Assembly: GCF_965218915.1 (NCBI RefSeq)
Contig: NZ_OZ244708.1
Location: 2,480,001 to 2,544,000, forward strand
Reading direction: 5' to 3'
From: Novosphingopyxis sp965218915
GTDB lineage: Bacteria; Pseudomonadota; Alphaproteobacteria; Sphingomonadales; Sphingomonadaceae
DNA length: 64,000 bases
Shown here piece after piece: positions 1 to 7,789 of the stretch. The position numbers were made by a program, and so were the translations under genes. The notes under the pieces are model-generated. The model had not been told where the DNA came from and ran no database searches. It saw only the letters and a list, made by a program, of their open reading frames with translations. Within the stretch, counting starts at the first letter, position 1; each line of letters starts with the position of its first letter.

Positions 1-276
1 CGCGCCTGTTGCAAAAGGCAGCGATCGTTTCAGCCGACCCGGCTGCCAAACATCGCCCCAGCGAAAGCTGGGATCTCGGGTCGGATCGCTTTGACGCCAG
101 AGATGCCAGCTTTCGCTGGCATGACGAAACAGGCACATGCATCAGGGGGTGATGCCCATAAACGCAACCGGCTACAGCACTTGGAACTGTCGGTCGATTT
201 TACACTCTGTCGCCCGAAAACCGAAACTTAACCATCCAAGCCCATAATTTCATGCGCCAATCGAAAACTGGCACGA
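1..276. other. Left-edge non-coding stretch with one inverted repeat
   Basis: I see no credible gene here. An imperfect inverted repeat lies at about 54-126, with arms built around AGCGAAAGCTGG and its complement. A related copy lies at 39074-39150 (family E below). The rest, about 130-276, is less GC-rich and runs into the stop codon of the minus-strand glycosyltransferase, so it could be the 3' flank of that gene. I find no clear terminator with a T-run. Confidence 0.6.
54..126. repeat. Dispersed inverted repeat, family E copy 1
   Basis: The left arm (CCCAGCGAAAGCTGGGATCTC) is partly matched by the complementary right arm at about 100-126, ending GCTGGCATGACGA. The same arms occur at 39074-39150. 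No transposase accompanies it, so it looks like a short non-autonomous palindromic element. Confidence 0.6.
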
Positions 277-1614
277 TCACTGCTTCATATGAGGTGCTTC
301 AACACCCCCCATGTCGCGGGTGACCGGCGGGCCGCTATTTTCTGGTCTCGCGCCGCTCGGTCCCCGCGACGCCCCCCCTCTTGAGACAATATCCAGCAGC
401 CCGCTCTTGCGCGCCGCCAAGCGCTCGTCGCGCGCGGCAAAGGCGTGGGGGTAGATGCGGTTGAACAGCGTGTCGAACGTGCGGTCCCAGGTGAAGCGCT
501 CGGTCACCAGCGCGCGCCCCGCCTCGCCCATCGCGGCGCGGCTGCCATGCCAGATCTTGCGGATGTTCGCGGCCATCGCGCCGGCATCGTCGACGGGACC
601 GAGCAGCCCGGTTCCCTCGGGCACGCGGTCGATCATCGCGCCGCCGTCCACACCGACGATCGGCAGCCCCGCCGCCTGCGCCTCGACGATCGACATGCCG
701 AACGTCTCGTAGGGATGCGCCGAAACATAGATGTCGGACGATGCCAGCGCCTCGCCCAGCGCCTCGCGATTGTCGAGATAGCCCGGCATATGCAGCACGC
801 CGTTGGTGCCGTCGGCGATGCGCTCGTCGCGCCACTTGCCCTGCCCCAGGATCAGCAGATGCGCGCCCAGTTCGGGCGGCAGCAGCTTGAACGCCTCCCA
901 CACCTTGGCCACGCGCTTTTCGCGGTCCAGCCGGCCGGCATAGACCAGCAGCGGCGCATCGTCGGCCACGCCTAGCGAGCGGCGAAAGCCCACGTTGCGG
1001 CGCGCCGGCTTGAACTGCGAGAGATCGGCGCCCAGCGGCATGCGCTCGACATGCTTCACGCCCAGCGCGCGCAGGCGCTTCACGCTGTCGCTGCCCAGCC
1101 CGAAGACATGGTCGAACCGGCGGTAGAGATGGCCCGAATAGGCGTCCGCGATCCTCGCCGAAAGCCTTGGCATGCCGGAACCGAACCAGGGAAAATCATG
1201 GCGGAAGAATTCGCCGATATGCGCGCGCGGAAAATCGGTATGATAACCCGCGATCACCGTGGTCGCGGGGTTGCGCCTGCGATATTTCAGCGCCGACCAG
1301 GGCAGATTGTACGGATCGAACGTCTCGATCAGATCGGGCCGGTATTGCTCGAACACCGCGCGCGCCGCGCCGTTGCGCAGCAGGAAGCGGTAATTGGGCG
1401 AGTGCGGGAGCGAAGGGCTGCGGATTTCGGCGCGCAGGAAACGGCCGTTCTCGACGATGCGGTCTTCCTCTCCGGGCACCACCAGCAGGTGCCGCGCATC
1501 GCTATGCTGGGAAATCCAGGCCTGCTTGCGGCGGATATAGCTGCCGATGCCGCCGCCGGACACGGACCATCCCTGCGTCACGTCGCACAACAACAGGCCG
1601 TCAATCGATCGCAA
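277..1614 (-). CDS. Glycosyltransferase family 4/1 (GT-B fold)
   Basis: The 445-residue product is a cytoplasmic GT-B glycosyltransferase that would move a sugar from a nucleotide-sugar donor onto an unknown acceptor. The N-terminal half opens with a glycine-rich loop (SGGGIGSYIRRK). The C-terminal half carries the donor-domain signatures GRLDREKR and ETFGMSIVEAQAAGLP, with the glutamate-rich EX7E-like segment of this superfamily. I chose the TTG start at 1614 because AGGGGCG lies just upstream and no ATG fits. It stands alone, 127 bp downstream of grxD on the same strand. The last 40 residues are low-complexity. Acceptor and pathway cannot be told from sequence. Confidence 0.85.
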   Translation of the reverse strand: MRSIDGLLLCDVTQGWSVSGGGIGSYIRRKQAWISQHSDARHLLVVPGEEDRIVENGRFLRAEIRSPSLPHSPNYRFLLRNGAARAVFEQYRPDLIETFDPYNLPWSALKYRRRNPATTVIAGYHTDFPRAHIGEFFRHDFPWFGSGMPRLSARIADAYSGHLYRRFDHVFGLGSDSVKRLRALGVKHVERMPLGADLSQFKPARRNVGFRRSLGVADDAPLLVYAGRLDREKRVAKVWEAFKLLPPELGAHLLILGQGKWRDERIADGTNGVLHMPGYLDNREALGEALASSDIYVSAHPYETFGMSIVEAQAAGLPIVGVDGGAMIDRVPEGTGLLGPVDDAGAMAANIRKIWHGSRAAMGEAGRALVTERFTWDRTFDTLFNRIYPHAFAARDERLAARKSGLLDIVSRGGASRGPSGARPENSGPPVTRDMGGVEAPHMKQ

Positions 1615-1741
1615 TGGTTCGCCCCTGCAAATGGTCGGCCAACCCGCTCCGCCCTGGCTGATCGTCCCATGTAGAACGCTGTGAGCGACCTAATTATGGC
1701 CCATTTAAGGCGCGGTGTCTTATTCGGTGCCGAGGCCCCGC

Positions 1742-2074
1742 TTATTCCGCGCGGGCAACCTCTTTCTCGTCCATCAGCGTCTTGAGCTCGCCGTCCTCGT
1801 ACATCTCCATCATGATATCCGATCCGCCGACGAAATCGCCCTTGACGTAGAGCTGCGGGATGGTCGGCCAGTCCGAATAGCTCTTGATGCCCTGCCGGAC
1901 CTCCATGTCCTGAAGCACGTCGACGCTGTCGTAATCGACGCCGAGATGATCGAGGATGGCGATGGCGCGGCTGGAAAAACCGCATTGCGGGAACAGCGGC
2001 GTGCCTTTCATGAACAGGACCACATCCTTGGCTTTGACCATGCTGTCGATACGGGTGCTTACGTCGTCGGCCAT
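1742..2074 (-). CDS. grxD: Monothiol glutaredoxin Grx4 family
   Basis: This 110-residue cytoplasmic protein is a CGFS-type monothiol glutaredoxin, a family that binds a [2Fe-2S] cluster with glutathione and hands it on in iron-sulfur protein maturation. The active-site CGFS is at residues 31-34. The family motifs WPTIPQLY and GGSDI, which contact glutathione, follow. Two starts are possible, GTG at 2077 and ATG at 2074. I chose the ATG because AAGGAG lies 8 bases upstream. The gene directly follows bolA, and Grx4 and BolA proteins form heterodimers across bacteria and eukaryotes, so the pair very likely works together. Confidence 0.95.
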   Translation of the reverse strand: MADDVSTRIDSMVKAKDVVLFMKGTPLFPQCGFSSRAIAILDHLGVDYDSVDVLQDMEVRQGIKSYSDWPTIPQLYVKGDFVGGSDIMMEMYEDGELKTLMDEKEVARAE

Positions 2075-2077
2075 CAC

Positions 2078-2350
2078 TCAGTCTCCTTGGAAATTCGCGG
2101 CGGATGCGCTGTGCTCGCCCTCGGGCACCGCGGTAGTCAGCTGCAGCGCGTGCAGCTCCCCGCCCATGCGGCCGCCCAGAGCGGCATAGACCGCCTGGTG
2201 CTGCTTGACGCGGCTCATGCCTCGAAAGCTGCTCGCTTCGACATGCGCGGCGTAATGGTCGCCATCGCCCGCCAAATCGTCGATCCGGACGGTGGCGCCC
2301 GGAATCGCGTCCTTGATCATGCGTTCGATGTCATCCGCTGCCATAGGCAT
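2078..2350 (-). CDS. bolA: BolA family protein
   Basis: The 90-residue product has the small alpha/beta BolA fold. The conserved segment around SSFRGMSRVKQHQAVYAAL carries the putative helix-turn and the histidine used as a cluster ligand when BolA pairs with a monothiol glutaredoxin. It lies between DUF1476 and grxD with only a few bases between stop and start, so the three genes are probably one transcript. The ATG at 2350 has AAGG a suitable distance upstream; a second ATG at 2344 is possible. The role in iron-sulfur homeostasis is inferred from the family and from the grxD neighbour. Confidence 0.93.
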   Translation of the reverse strand: MPMAADDIERMIKDAIPGATVRIDDLAGDGDHYAAHVEASSFRGMSRVKQHQAVYAALGGRMGGELHALQLTTAVPEGEHSASAANFQGD

Positions 2351-2362
2351 GTCGGTGATCCT

Positions 2363-2686
2363 TCAACTGCCTTCGATGAACTGGCGGCGCGCCTCGACGA
2401 GTTTTTCGTCCATCGCCTGGCGCACCTCCGCCGCATCGCTTTCGATACCGGCGGAGGTAAGATCGCCGAGCACTTTGCGCAACACGTCGTCGTCGCCCGC
2501 TTCCTCGAAATCGGCCTGCACGACTTCGCGCGCATAGCCCTCGGTCTCTTCGGGCGTCAGACCCATTTTCTCCGCCGCCCAGCCGCCGAGCAGCCGGTTG
2601 CGGCGGGCCATCACCTTGAACTGCGTCTCCTCGTCGCGCGCAAATTTGTTCTCAAATGCCTTTTCGCGATCCCTGAAATCGGTCAT
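2363..2686 (-). CDS. DUF1476 protein, F1Fo-ATPase zeta-type inhibitor
   Basis: This 107-residue, highly charged helical protein begins MTDFRDREKAFENKFARDEE, the hallmark of the alphaproteobacterial DUF1476 family. The Paracoccus member is the zeta subunit, which blocks ATP hydrolysis by the F1 sector of ATP synthase through its N-terminal segment. The LGGWAAEKMG and VVQADFEEAG blocks are family-typical. I use the ATG at 2686, since an upstream TTG at 2701 would add residues absent from the family. It leads the bolA-grxD group. Whether this copy inhibits ATPase is inferred from the family. Confidence 0.88.
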   Translation of the reverse strand: MTDFRDREKAFENKFARDEETQFKVMARRNRLLGGWAAEKMGLTPEETEGYAREVVQADFEEAGDDDVLRKVLGDLTSAGIESDAAEVRQAMDEKLVEARRQFIEGS

Positions 2687-2709
2687 ATTATGTTTCCCCA
2701 ATCATCCAA

Positions 2710-2800
2710 AACCCGTTCGGGCTGAGCTCGTCGAAGCCCTGTAATTCTGTTGGGCAAGAAAGAACAGTCCTTCGACAAGCTCAGGACGAACGGGTTCTGG
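2710..2800. repeat. Dispersed inverted repeat, family B copy 1
   Basis: An imperfect palindrome of about 90 bp has outer arms AACCCGTTCGGGCTGAGC and the near-complement GACGAACGGGTT, with inner arms GACAAGCTCAG. A second copy lies at 27511-27609. It separates the quinone oxidoreductase gene from DUF1476 on the same strand. Confidence 0.75.
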
Positions 2801-2808
2801 CGTAAGGC

Positions 2809-3810
2809 CTATTCGGATACAGTCACCACCAGCTTGCCCACCGCTTCGCGCGCGCCGATCTTGCGGATCGCCTCGGCGGCGTTCTCGAACGCGTAGCTCT
2901 CGGACACGGGCGGCGCGATCTTGCCGGCGTCCCACAGCTCGAACAATTTCTCGACATTGGCACGGTTGCGCTCGGGTTCGCGCGCGGCGAACGCCCCCCA
3001 GAACACGCCGCACACGTCGCAGCTCTTCAGCAGCGTCAGGTTGAGCGGCAATTTCGCGATCCCGGCGGGAAAACCGGTAACGAGAAACCGCCCTTCCCAG
3101 CCGATCGCGCGCACCGCGGGCTCCGAATAATCGCCGCCCACGATGTCGTAGACGATGTCATAACCGTCTTTGTCACAGGCGTCCTTGAACGCGGTAGCCA
3201 GCGCCTTACTGGCATCCTTGTCGAACGGCGCGCGGCCGTAGATCACCACTTCGTCCGCCCCGGCCACCCGCGCCATGTCCGCCTTTTCCTCGCTCGAAAC
3301 GCCGGCGACCACGCGCGCGCCGAACGCCTTGGCCAGCTCGACGCCCGAAATGCCGACGCCGCCTGCCGCGCCCAGCACCAGCACCTCATCCCCCGCCTCG
3401 ATATGCCCGCGGTCCTGGAGCGCATGGATCGAGGTGCCGTAGGTCATCAGCAGCGAGGCACCCTCGGCGAAGCGGAATTTCTCGGGCAGCTTGTAGCAAT
3501 TGGCCGCGCGCCCGATCGCCTGCTCCGCCAACCCGCCGAAACCGGTGCCGGTGATCACCCGGTCGCCCACGGCAAACCCTTCCACAGCCTCGCCGAGCTG
3601 CGCGACCGTGCCCGCCACCTCGCTACCCGGCGCGAACGGGCGAGGCGGCTTCATCTGATATTTGTCCTCGATGATCAGCGTATCGGGAAAGTTGATAGAA
3701 CAGACCTTCACGTCGATCAGAATTTCGCCCTTGCCCGGCTTGGCGTCCGGCAATTCGCCGAATTCCAGTGTTTCGGGTCCGCCGGTTTCGCGCGAAATGA
3801 GGGCTTTCAT
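2809..3810 (-). CDS. NADPH:quinone oxidoreductase (zinc-free MDR family)
   Basis: The 333-residue protein is a medium-chain dehydrogenase/reductase without the zinc-binding cysteines, the pattern of NADPH-dependent quinone or enone reductases. The N-terminal GroES-like domain carries PGSEVAGTV (about 61-69) and the Rossmann domain has GAAGGVG at 147-153. ATG at 3810 has AGGAGA 6-7 bases upstream and is preferred to a TTG two codons earlier. It is divergent from crtW with 135 bp between the starts, so that gap should hold two promoters. The natural substrate is unknown. Confidence 0.88.
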   Translation of the reverse strand: MKALISRETGGPETLEFGELPDAKPGKGEILIDVKVCSINFPDTLIIEDKYQMKPPRPFAPGSEVAGTVAQLGEAVEGFAVGDRVITGTGFGGLAEQAIGRAANCYKLPEKFRFAEGASLLMTYGTSIHALQDRGHIEAGDEVLVLGAAGGVGISGVELAKAFGARVVAGVSSEEKADMARVAGADEVVIYGRAPFDKDASKALATAFKDACDKDGYDIVYDIVGGDYSEPAVRAIGWEGRFLVTGFPAGIAKLPLNLTLLKSCDVCGVFWGAFAAREPERNRANVEKLFELWDAGKIAPPVSESYAFENAAEAIRKIGAREAVGKLVVTVSE

Positions 3811-3945
3811 GGTCAATCTCCTGTGATCGGTATGGCTGAGACTGACTTAGCGTGACTGCGCGTGAGCACAAGACGGAGCTTCGCAAACAGAACGTTCAAT
3901 TCGCGCTATCCACGCCACTCGATAACCCGTACAGCCTTCCCTCGA
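3811..3945. promoter_or_regulatory. Divergent promoter region (oxidoreductase / crtW)
   Basis: Two divergently transcribed genes start at the two ends of this 135-bp gap, so both promoters should lie here. I cannot pick out a convincing -35/-10 pair, and I see no operator palindrome. Confidence 0.4.
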
Positions 3946-4704
3946 ATGCAAAGCCTGAACCTCCAAGCGGCCCGTAGCGATTCCGCACGCTTGCAGACGG
4001 CCATCGGCCTCGCCTGCGCGGTCGGCATTTTCGGCCTGTGGCTGGCGAGCCATATCTATGGCGTGCTCTATTTCCAGCTTGCCGGCTGGAACTGGTTCGC
4101 CGCGCCGCCGCTGATCCTCGTGCAGACCTGGGCGTTCGTCGGCCTTTTCATCGTGGCGCATGACGCGATGCACGGCTCGCTCGCGCCCGGCCACCGACAG
4201 CTCAGCGATGCCATCGGCAAAGCGCTTCTCCTGCTCTATGCCGGGTTCGGCTGGACGAGATTGCGCGCGGCGCATTTCGAGCATCACAAGCATGCGGGCA
4301 CCGGCGGCGATCCGGATTTCGACGCGGATCATCCGGATGATTTCGCGCGCTGGTATCTGACCTTTCTGAAGCGCTATTTCGGGCCGCTCAGTCTGATCTA
4401 TGTCGTCGCCGTCACCTGGGGCTATATTCTGCTTGCGGGGGTCGACCCGGTCAACGTCACCTTGTTCTACGGCGTGCCCGCCATCGCCAGCAGCTTCCAG
4501 CTTTTCTATTTCGGCACCTATCGCCCGCACCGGCATGAGGAAGCGGGCTTCAAAGACCGGCACAATGCGCGGTCCCTGCCCTATTCATGGCTTGCATCGC
4601 TTTGCAGCTGTTTCCATTTCGGCTATCATCACGAACATCACCTGACCCCCAGCGTACCATGGTGGGGCCTCCCCGCAGAGTATCGCGCAAGGAAGGGCCG
4701 CTGA
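3946..4704 (+). CDS. crtW: Beta-carotene 4-ketolase
   Basis: The 252-residue membrane di-iron oxygenase adds keto groups to C4 of beta-ionone rings, the step towards canthaxanthin and astaxanthin. It shows the three histidine clusters of the fatty-acid-desaturase-like family: HDAMH at 72-76, HFEHHKH at 110-116 and HHEHH near the C-terminus, followed by PSVPWWGLP. Hydrophobic segments at about 18-42 and 50-70 and further on fit an inner-membrane enzyme. I start at the ATG at 3946; an ATG 28 codons upstream would add a basic tail untypical of CrtW. crtZ follows after 9 bp, so both are probably made together. No other crt gene lies in the window. Confidence 0.95.
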   Translation: MQSLNLQAARSDSARLQTAIGLACAVGIFGLWLASHIYGVLYFQLAGWNWFAAPPLILVQTWAFVGLFIVAHDAMHGSLAPGHRQLSDAIGKALLLLYAGFGWTRLRAAHFEHHKHAGTGGDPDFDADHPDDFARWYLTFLKRYFGPLSLIYVVAVTWGYILLAGVDPVNVTLFYGVPAIASSFQLFYFGTYRPHRHEEAGFKDRHNARSLPYSWLASLCSCFHFGYHHEHHLTPSVPWWGLPAEYRARKGR

Positions 4705-4713
4705 GACAATCGC

Positions 4714-5238
4714 ATGCAATTCATGGCCGACATCATGCCCAAAATCCTGATCGTGCTGGCGGCCGCGATGGCGATGGAGGTCGTCGCCTGGGGCAGCCAT
4801 AAATATATCATGCACGGCTTCGGCTGGGCGTGGCACCGCGATCATCACGAGCCGCATGACCATGTGCTGGAGCGCAACGACCTGTTCGGCCTGTTCGGTG
4901 CGGCGCTATCGATTGCCCTGTTCGCCATCGGCAGCCCGCTCGTCATGGGTGCGAGCGCGTGGGATCCGGGCACCTGGATCGGCCTCGGCGTGCTCGTATA
5001 CGGGCTGGTCTATACGCTTATCCATGACGGGTTGGTGCATCAGCGCTTCTTCAAATATATACCCAAGCAAGGCTATGCTAAACGGCTGGTCCAAGCACAC
5101 AAGCTGCATCATGCGACGATCGGCAAGGAAGGCGGGGTGAGCTTCGGCTTCGTGCTCGCGCGCGATCCGGCAAAGCTGAAAGCCGAGCTGACGCGGCAGC
5201 GCGACAGCGGCCGGGCAAGGCTGCGCGCGAGCGTTTGA
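4714..5238 (+). CDS. crtZ: Beta-carotene 3-hydroxylase
   Basis: This 174-residue non-haem di-iron membrane hydroxylase adds 3-hydroxyl groups to beta-ionone rings. The family histidine boxes are visible in order: HKYIMH, HRDHHEPH, HDGLVHQRF and HKLHHA. Together with the upstream crtW it would give 3-hydroxy-4-keto carotenoids such as astaxanthin from beta-carotene. It has three to four hydrophobic segments and a basic C-terminal tail. It follows crtW by 9 bp and is followed by a 244-bp gap. Which enzyme acts first cannot be told from sequence. Confidence 0.95.
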   Translation: MQFMADIMPKILIVLAAAMAMEVVAWGSHKYIMHGFGWAWHRDHHEPHDHVLERNDLFGLFGAALSIALFAIGSPLVMGASAWDPGTWIGLGVLVYGLVYTLIHDGLVHQRFFKYIPKQGYAKRLVQAHKLHHATIGKEGGVSFGFVLARDPAKLKAELTRQRDSGRARLRASV

Positions 5239-5266
5239 ACCATGAGCTCTAATATAAACAACATGC

Positions 5267-5351
5267 CATTCCGGGATTGATACCGAATCCAGGGTCCGAA
5301 GCCGACCGTATTTTCATGACGCCCTGGCTTTGGAATCGAGTTGGAATAACG
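5267..5351. repeat. Degenerate copy of inverted repeat family A
   Basis: The left arm, ATTCCGGGATTGATACCGAA then TCCAGGG, resembles the family A arm. The right part (GCCCTGGCTTTGGAATCGAG and onward) is a decayed complement. It lies between crtZ and the next gene and looks like an old, mutated copy. Confidence 0.4.
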
Positions 5352-5482
5352 ATTTAGGCATACCAACCCAACCAGCCACGGATCGAAAACAAAGCACGGC
5401 CCCAACAAAATTCAACGTTGCGACTTGCGAACGCCACGCAATAGCATAACTGATAATGGTTTCTGCCCATAAAGGTTGTGCC

Positions 5483-6037
5483 ATGAACAAGGTCAAGCTG
5501 CGCCGTACGCTCGTCAGCATTCATCTTTATCTCGCCGCATTGCTGGCGCCCGCTTTCCTATTGATGGCCGTCACCGGTGGGTTGTATCTCGCCGACGTAC
5601 ATGGCGAAAGCCGCGAGATCGCGCTACCGGTGATACAAGGCTTCAGGCTCGATGCGGACGATCCTGCGATAGAATCCAAGGTGCGACGCTTCATCGACAA
5701 TCAAGATCTGAACGTCGCTTTCGACTATCTTCGCACACGTGGCGACACCATCACGACCAGGCCTACCACGCGCGGCCATCTCCGCTTCGAAACCAAGGAC
5801 GGCGTGACCAGCGCCATCTTGGTGAAGCCCGATCTCCTCACCGCGGCGACCGAATTGCACAAAGGCCATGGCCCTCGGATCATGCGCTATTACGGCATGC
5901 TGGTCGGCCTCGCGCTGTTTTTAGTGGTTATCGGCGGTCTTGTCGTCGGCCTGCTAGCGCCTGGCTATCGCAAGCCGACGATTCTCAGCACGATCGCGGG
6001 TACCGCCTTGTTCGCGGTATTGATCCTTTACGGTTGA
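5483..6037 (+). CDS. PepSY-associated transmembrane protein
   Basis: The 184-residue product starts MNKVKLRRTLVSIHLYLAA, the typical entry into the first membrane helix of PepSY-associated (PepSY_TM) proteins. A transmembrane helix runs at about 15-36, followed by a periplasmic domain of roughly 100 residues. Two further hydrophobic stretches at about 138-160 and 168-183 close the protein. It is much shorter than the iron-reductase-like members of the superfamily. I start at the ATG at 5483, since an earlier in-frame ATG adds only a polar leader. It is monocistronic by spacing and its function is unknown. Base composition is slightly less GC-rich than its neighbours. Confidence 0.7.
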   Translation: MNKVKLRRTLVSIHLYLAALLAPAFLLMAVTGGLYLADVHGESREIALPVIQGFRLDADDPAIESKVRRFIDNQDLNVAFDYLRTRGDTITTRPTTRGHLRFETKDGVTSAILVKPDLLTAATELHKGHGPRIMRYYGMLVGLALFLVVIGGLVVGLLAPGYRKPTILSTIAGTALFAVLILYG

Positions 6038-6124
6038 TCACGACCCACAGGTCCGATTGATTCCATGCTCGTCGCGGGCTAGTCAGGCGCATTGACCACC
6101 TACCCGACGAAACGAGCCGCCAAC

Positions 6125-6832
6125 ATGCAAAAAATCTTTCCCGATGCCGCCGCCGCGCTGGACGGCCTGTTGTTCGACGGCATGCACATCTGCGCGGGCG
6201 GATTCGGCCTGTGCGGCATTCCCGAACGGCTGATCGACGCGATCCGCGATGCGGGCACCAGGGACCTCACCATCGCCAGCAACAATGCCGGCATCGACAA
6301 TGAAGGGCTCGGCAAGCTGCTGCGTACGCGGCAGGTGAAGAAGATGATCAGTTCCTATGTCGGCGAGAACAAGGAGTTCGAGCGCCAGTTTCTAGCCGAG
6401 GAGTTGGACGTGGAGTTCTGTCCGCAGGGCACACTCGCCGAGCGCTGCCGCGCCGGGGGTGCGGGCATTCCCGGCTTCTATACCAAGACCGGCGTGGGCA
6501 CCGTGGTGGCCGAGGGCAAGGAAACCAAGGATTTCGATGGCGAGACCTATATCCTCGAGCGCGGCATCTTCGCCGATCTCGCCATCGTCAAGGGCTGGAA
6601 GGCGGACAAGGCGGGCAACCTCATGTTCCGCAAGACCGCGCGCAACTTCAACCAGCCAATGGCGACGGCCGGCAAGATTTGCGTGGCCGAGGTGGAAGAA
6701 ATCGTCGAGGTCGGCGCGCTCGATCCTGACTGCGTGCACTTGCCGGGCATCTATATCAACCGCCTGATCCTGGGCGCGCCCTATGACAAGCGAATCGAGT
6801 TCGAGACCGTGCGCGAGCACGAGGAAGCGTGA
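6125..6832 (+). CDS. scoA: 3-oxoacid CoA-transferase subunit A
   Basis: This is the 235-residue alpha subunit of a class I CoA-transferase (succinyl-CoA:3-ketoacid or acetoacetyl type), which moves CoA between succinyl-CoA and acetoacetate. The family motif GGFGLCGIPE is near residue 30 and ASNNAGIDNEG follows at about 55-65. I start at MQKIFPD (6125), as homologues do. The matching beta subunit is not adjacent but begins at 9287, 2.45 kb downstream on the same strand, with three unrelated genes between. The stop codon overlaps the GTG start of the next gene (GTGA), which suggests translational coupling. Confidence 0.93.
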   Translation: MQKIFPDAAAALDGLLFDGMHICAGGFGLCGIPERLIDAIRDAGTRDLTIASNNAGIDNEGLGKLLRTRQVKKMISSYVGENKEFERQFLAEELDVEFCPQGTLAERCRAGGAGIPGFYTKTGVGTVVAEGKETKDFDGETYILERGIFADLAIVKGWKADKAGNLMFRKTARNFNQPMATAGKICVAEVEEIVEVGALDPDCVHLPGIYINRLILGAPYDKRIEFETVREHEEA

Positions 6833-7785
6833 GGGCCAGGCTTTCCAAACATCGTGGTGCGCTCCTGCGAAAGCCGGAGCGCAAAGCCCGATGGGGGTTC
6901 TTGCCGCCCTGGGCTCCCGCTTTCGCAGGAGCACTGTTTTTGGCAGGTTGTCAGACAGTTGCCGACACGCCCGTCACGCGTGCCGCCGCGCCGCCCGGCG
7001 CCGCACAAGCGCCCGACACGATGCGCTGGCTCTATGGCTCGGGCGAGGCGGCCGCGCTGTCGATCCAGATCTTCCGCGCGCTCGCCGATTACGCTGAGAG
7101 CGCAGCCGCCTCAAATCCGGTAAACAGCGTGATCTTGGCCGAAGGTGCGACACCGGACGCGCCGCGCTTCGTACCCTGCGGCGACAAGCCCAAGGCCGCG
7201 CTGTTCGATGTCGACGAGACGCTGCTGCTCAATCTGGGCTATGAATATTGGCAGGCGCGCACGGGCAAATCCTATGACGCGGCGGTCTGGGACGAATGGG
7301 AGCACACCGGCCACGGCACGGTCCGCCCCGCCCCCGGGGCCGTCACCGCGCTGCGCCGCCTGCGCGACGCCGGGATCACCGTTCTCTTCAACAGCAATCG
7401 CAGCGCCGTCAACGCGGCGGGGACCGAGCGGGCCATCGCCAATGCCGGCCTCGGCCCCGCTATTCACGGCGAGACTCTGTTTTTGAAAGGCGACACGCCG
7501 GGCGGATCGGCCAAGGATCCGCGCCGCGCGATCATCGCCAGCCGCTACTGCGTGATCGCGATGGGCGGTGACAATCTCGGCGATTTCTCCGATGCTTTCA
7601 ACACAAAGACACTGGCAAACGCGCCGCGCCGCAGCCTCGCTGGATCGGGCGCGCCGGCGCAAGATCTGTGGGGCGGTGGCTGGTTCGTGTTGCCCAACCC
7701 CGTCTACGGTGCCTCGCTCGCGGGCGGCCTGACCGACATTTTCCCGCCTGATGTCCGCTGGGAGCCAGGTGAAAGCGGTGAATGA
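6829..7785 (+). CDS. HAD-family acid phosphatase lipoprotein
   Basis: The 318-residue protein is a predicted lipoprotein with an e(P4)/class B-type haloacid dehalogenase phosphatase domain. It has the nucleophile motif DVDET (D127, D129), motif II FNSNR, a lysine in GGSAKDPRR and motif IV GDNLGDF. It would hydrolyse phosphomonoesters outside the inner membrane. The lipobox FLAGC ends at C41. The start is GTG at 6829, overlapping the scoA stop, and no other start is plausible. Residues about 10-36, most of the signal peptide, are encoded by a copy of dispersed repeat family D. The next gene is a diverged paralogue. The substrate is unknown. Confidence 0.82.
   Translation: MRARLSKHRGALLRKPERKARWGFLPPWAPAFAGALFLAGCQTVADTPVTRAAAPPGAAQAPDTMRWLYGSGEAAALSIQIFRALADYAESAAASNPVNSVILAEGATPDAPRFVPCGDKPKAALFDVDETLLLNLGYEYWQARTGKSYDAAVWDEWEHTGHGTVRPAPGAVTALRRLRDAGITVLFNSNRSAVNAAGTERAIANAGLGPAIHGETLFLKGDTPGGSAKDPRRAIIASRYCVIAMGGDNLGDFSDAFNTKTLANAPRRSLAGSGAPAQDLWGGGWFVLPNPVYGASLAGGLTDIFPPDVRWEPGESGE
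6856..6935. repeat. Dispersed inverted repeat, family D copy 1 (inside a coding sequence)
   Basis: The arms GTGCGCTCCTGCGAAAGC and GCTTTCGCAGGAGCAC are the same as those of the intergenic copies at 46886-46955 and 36873-36958. Here the element is read in frame near the start of the HAD lipoprotein gene. Confidence 0.75.
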
Positions 7786-7789
7786 CCGG

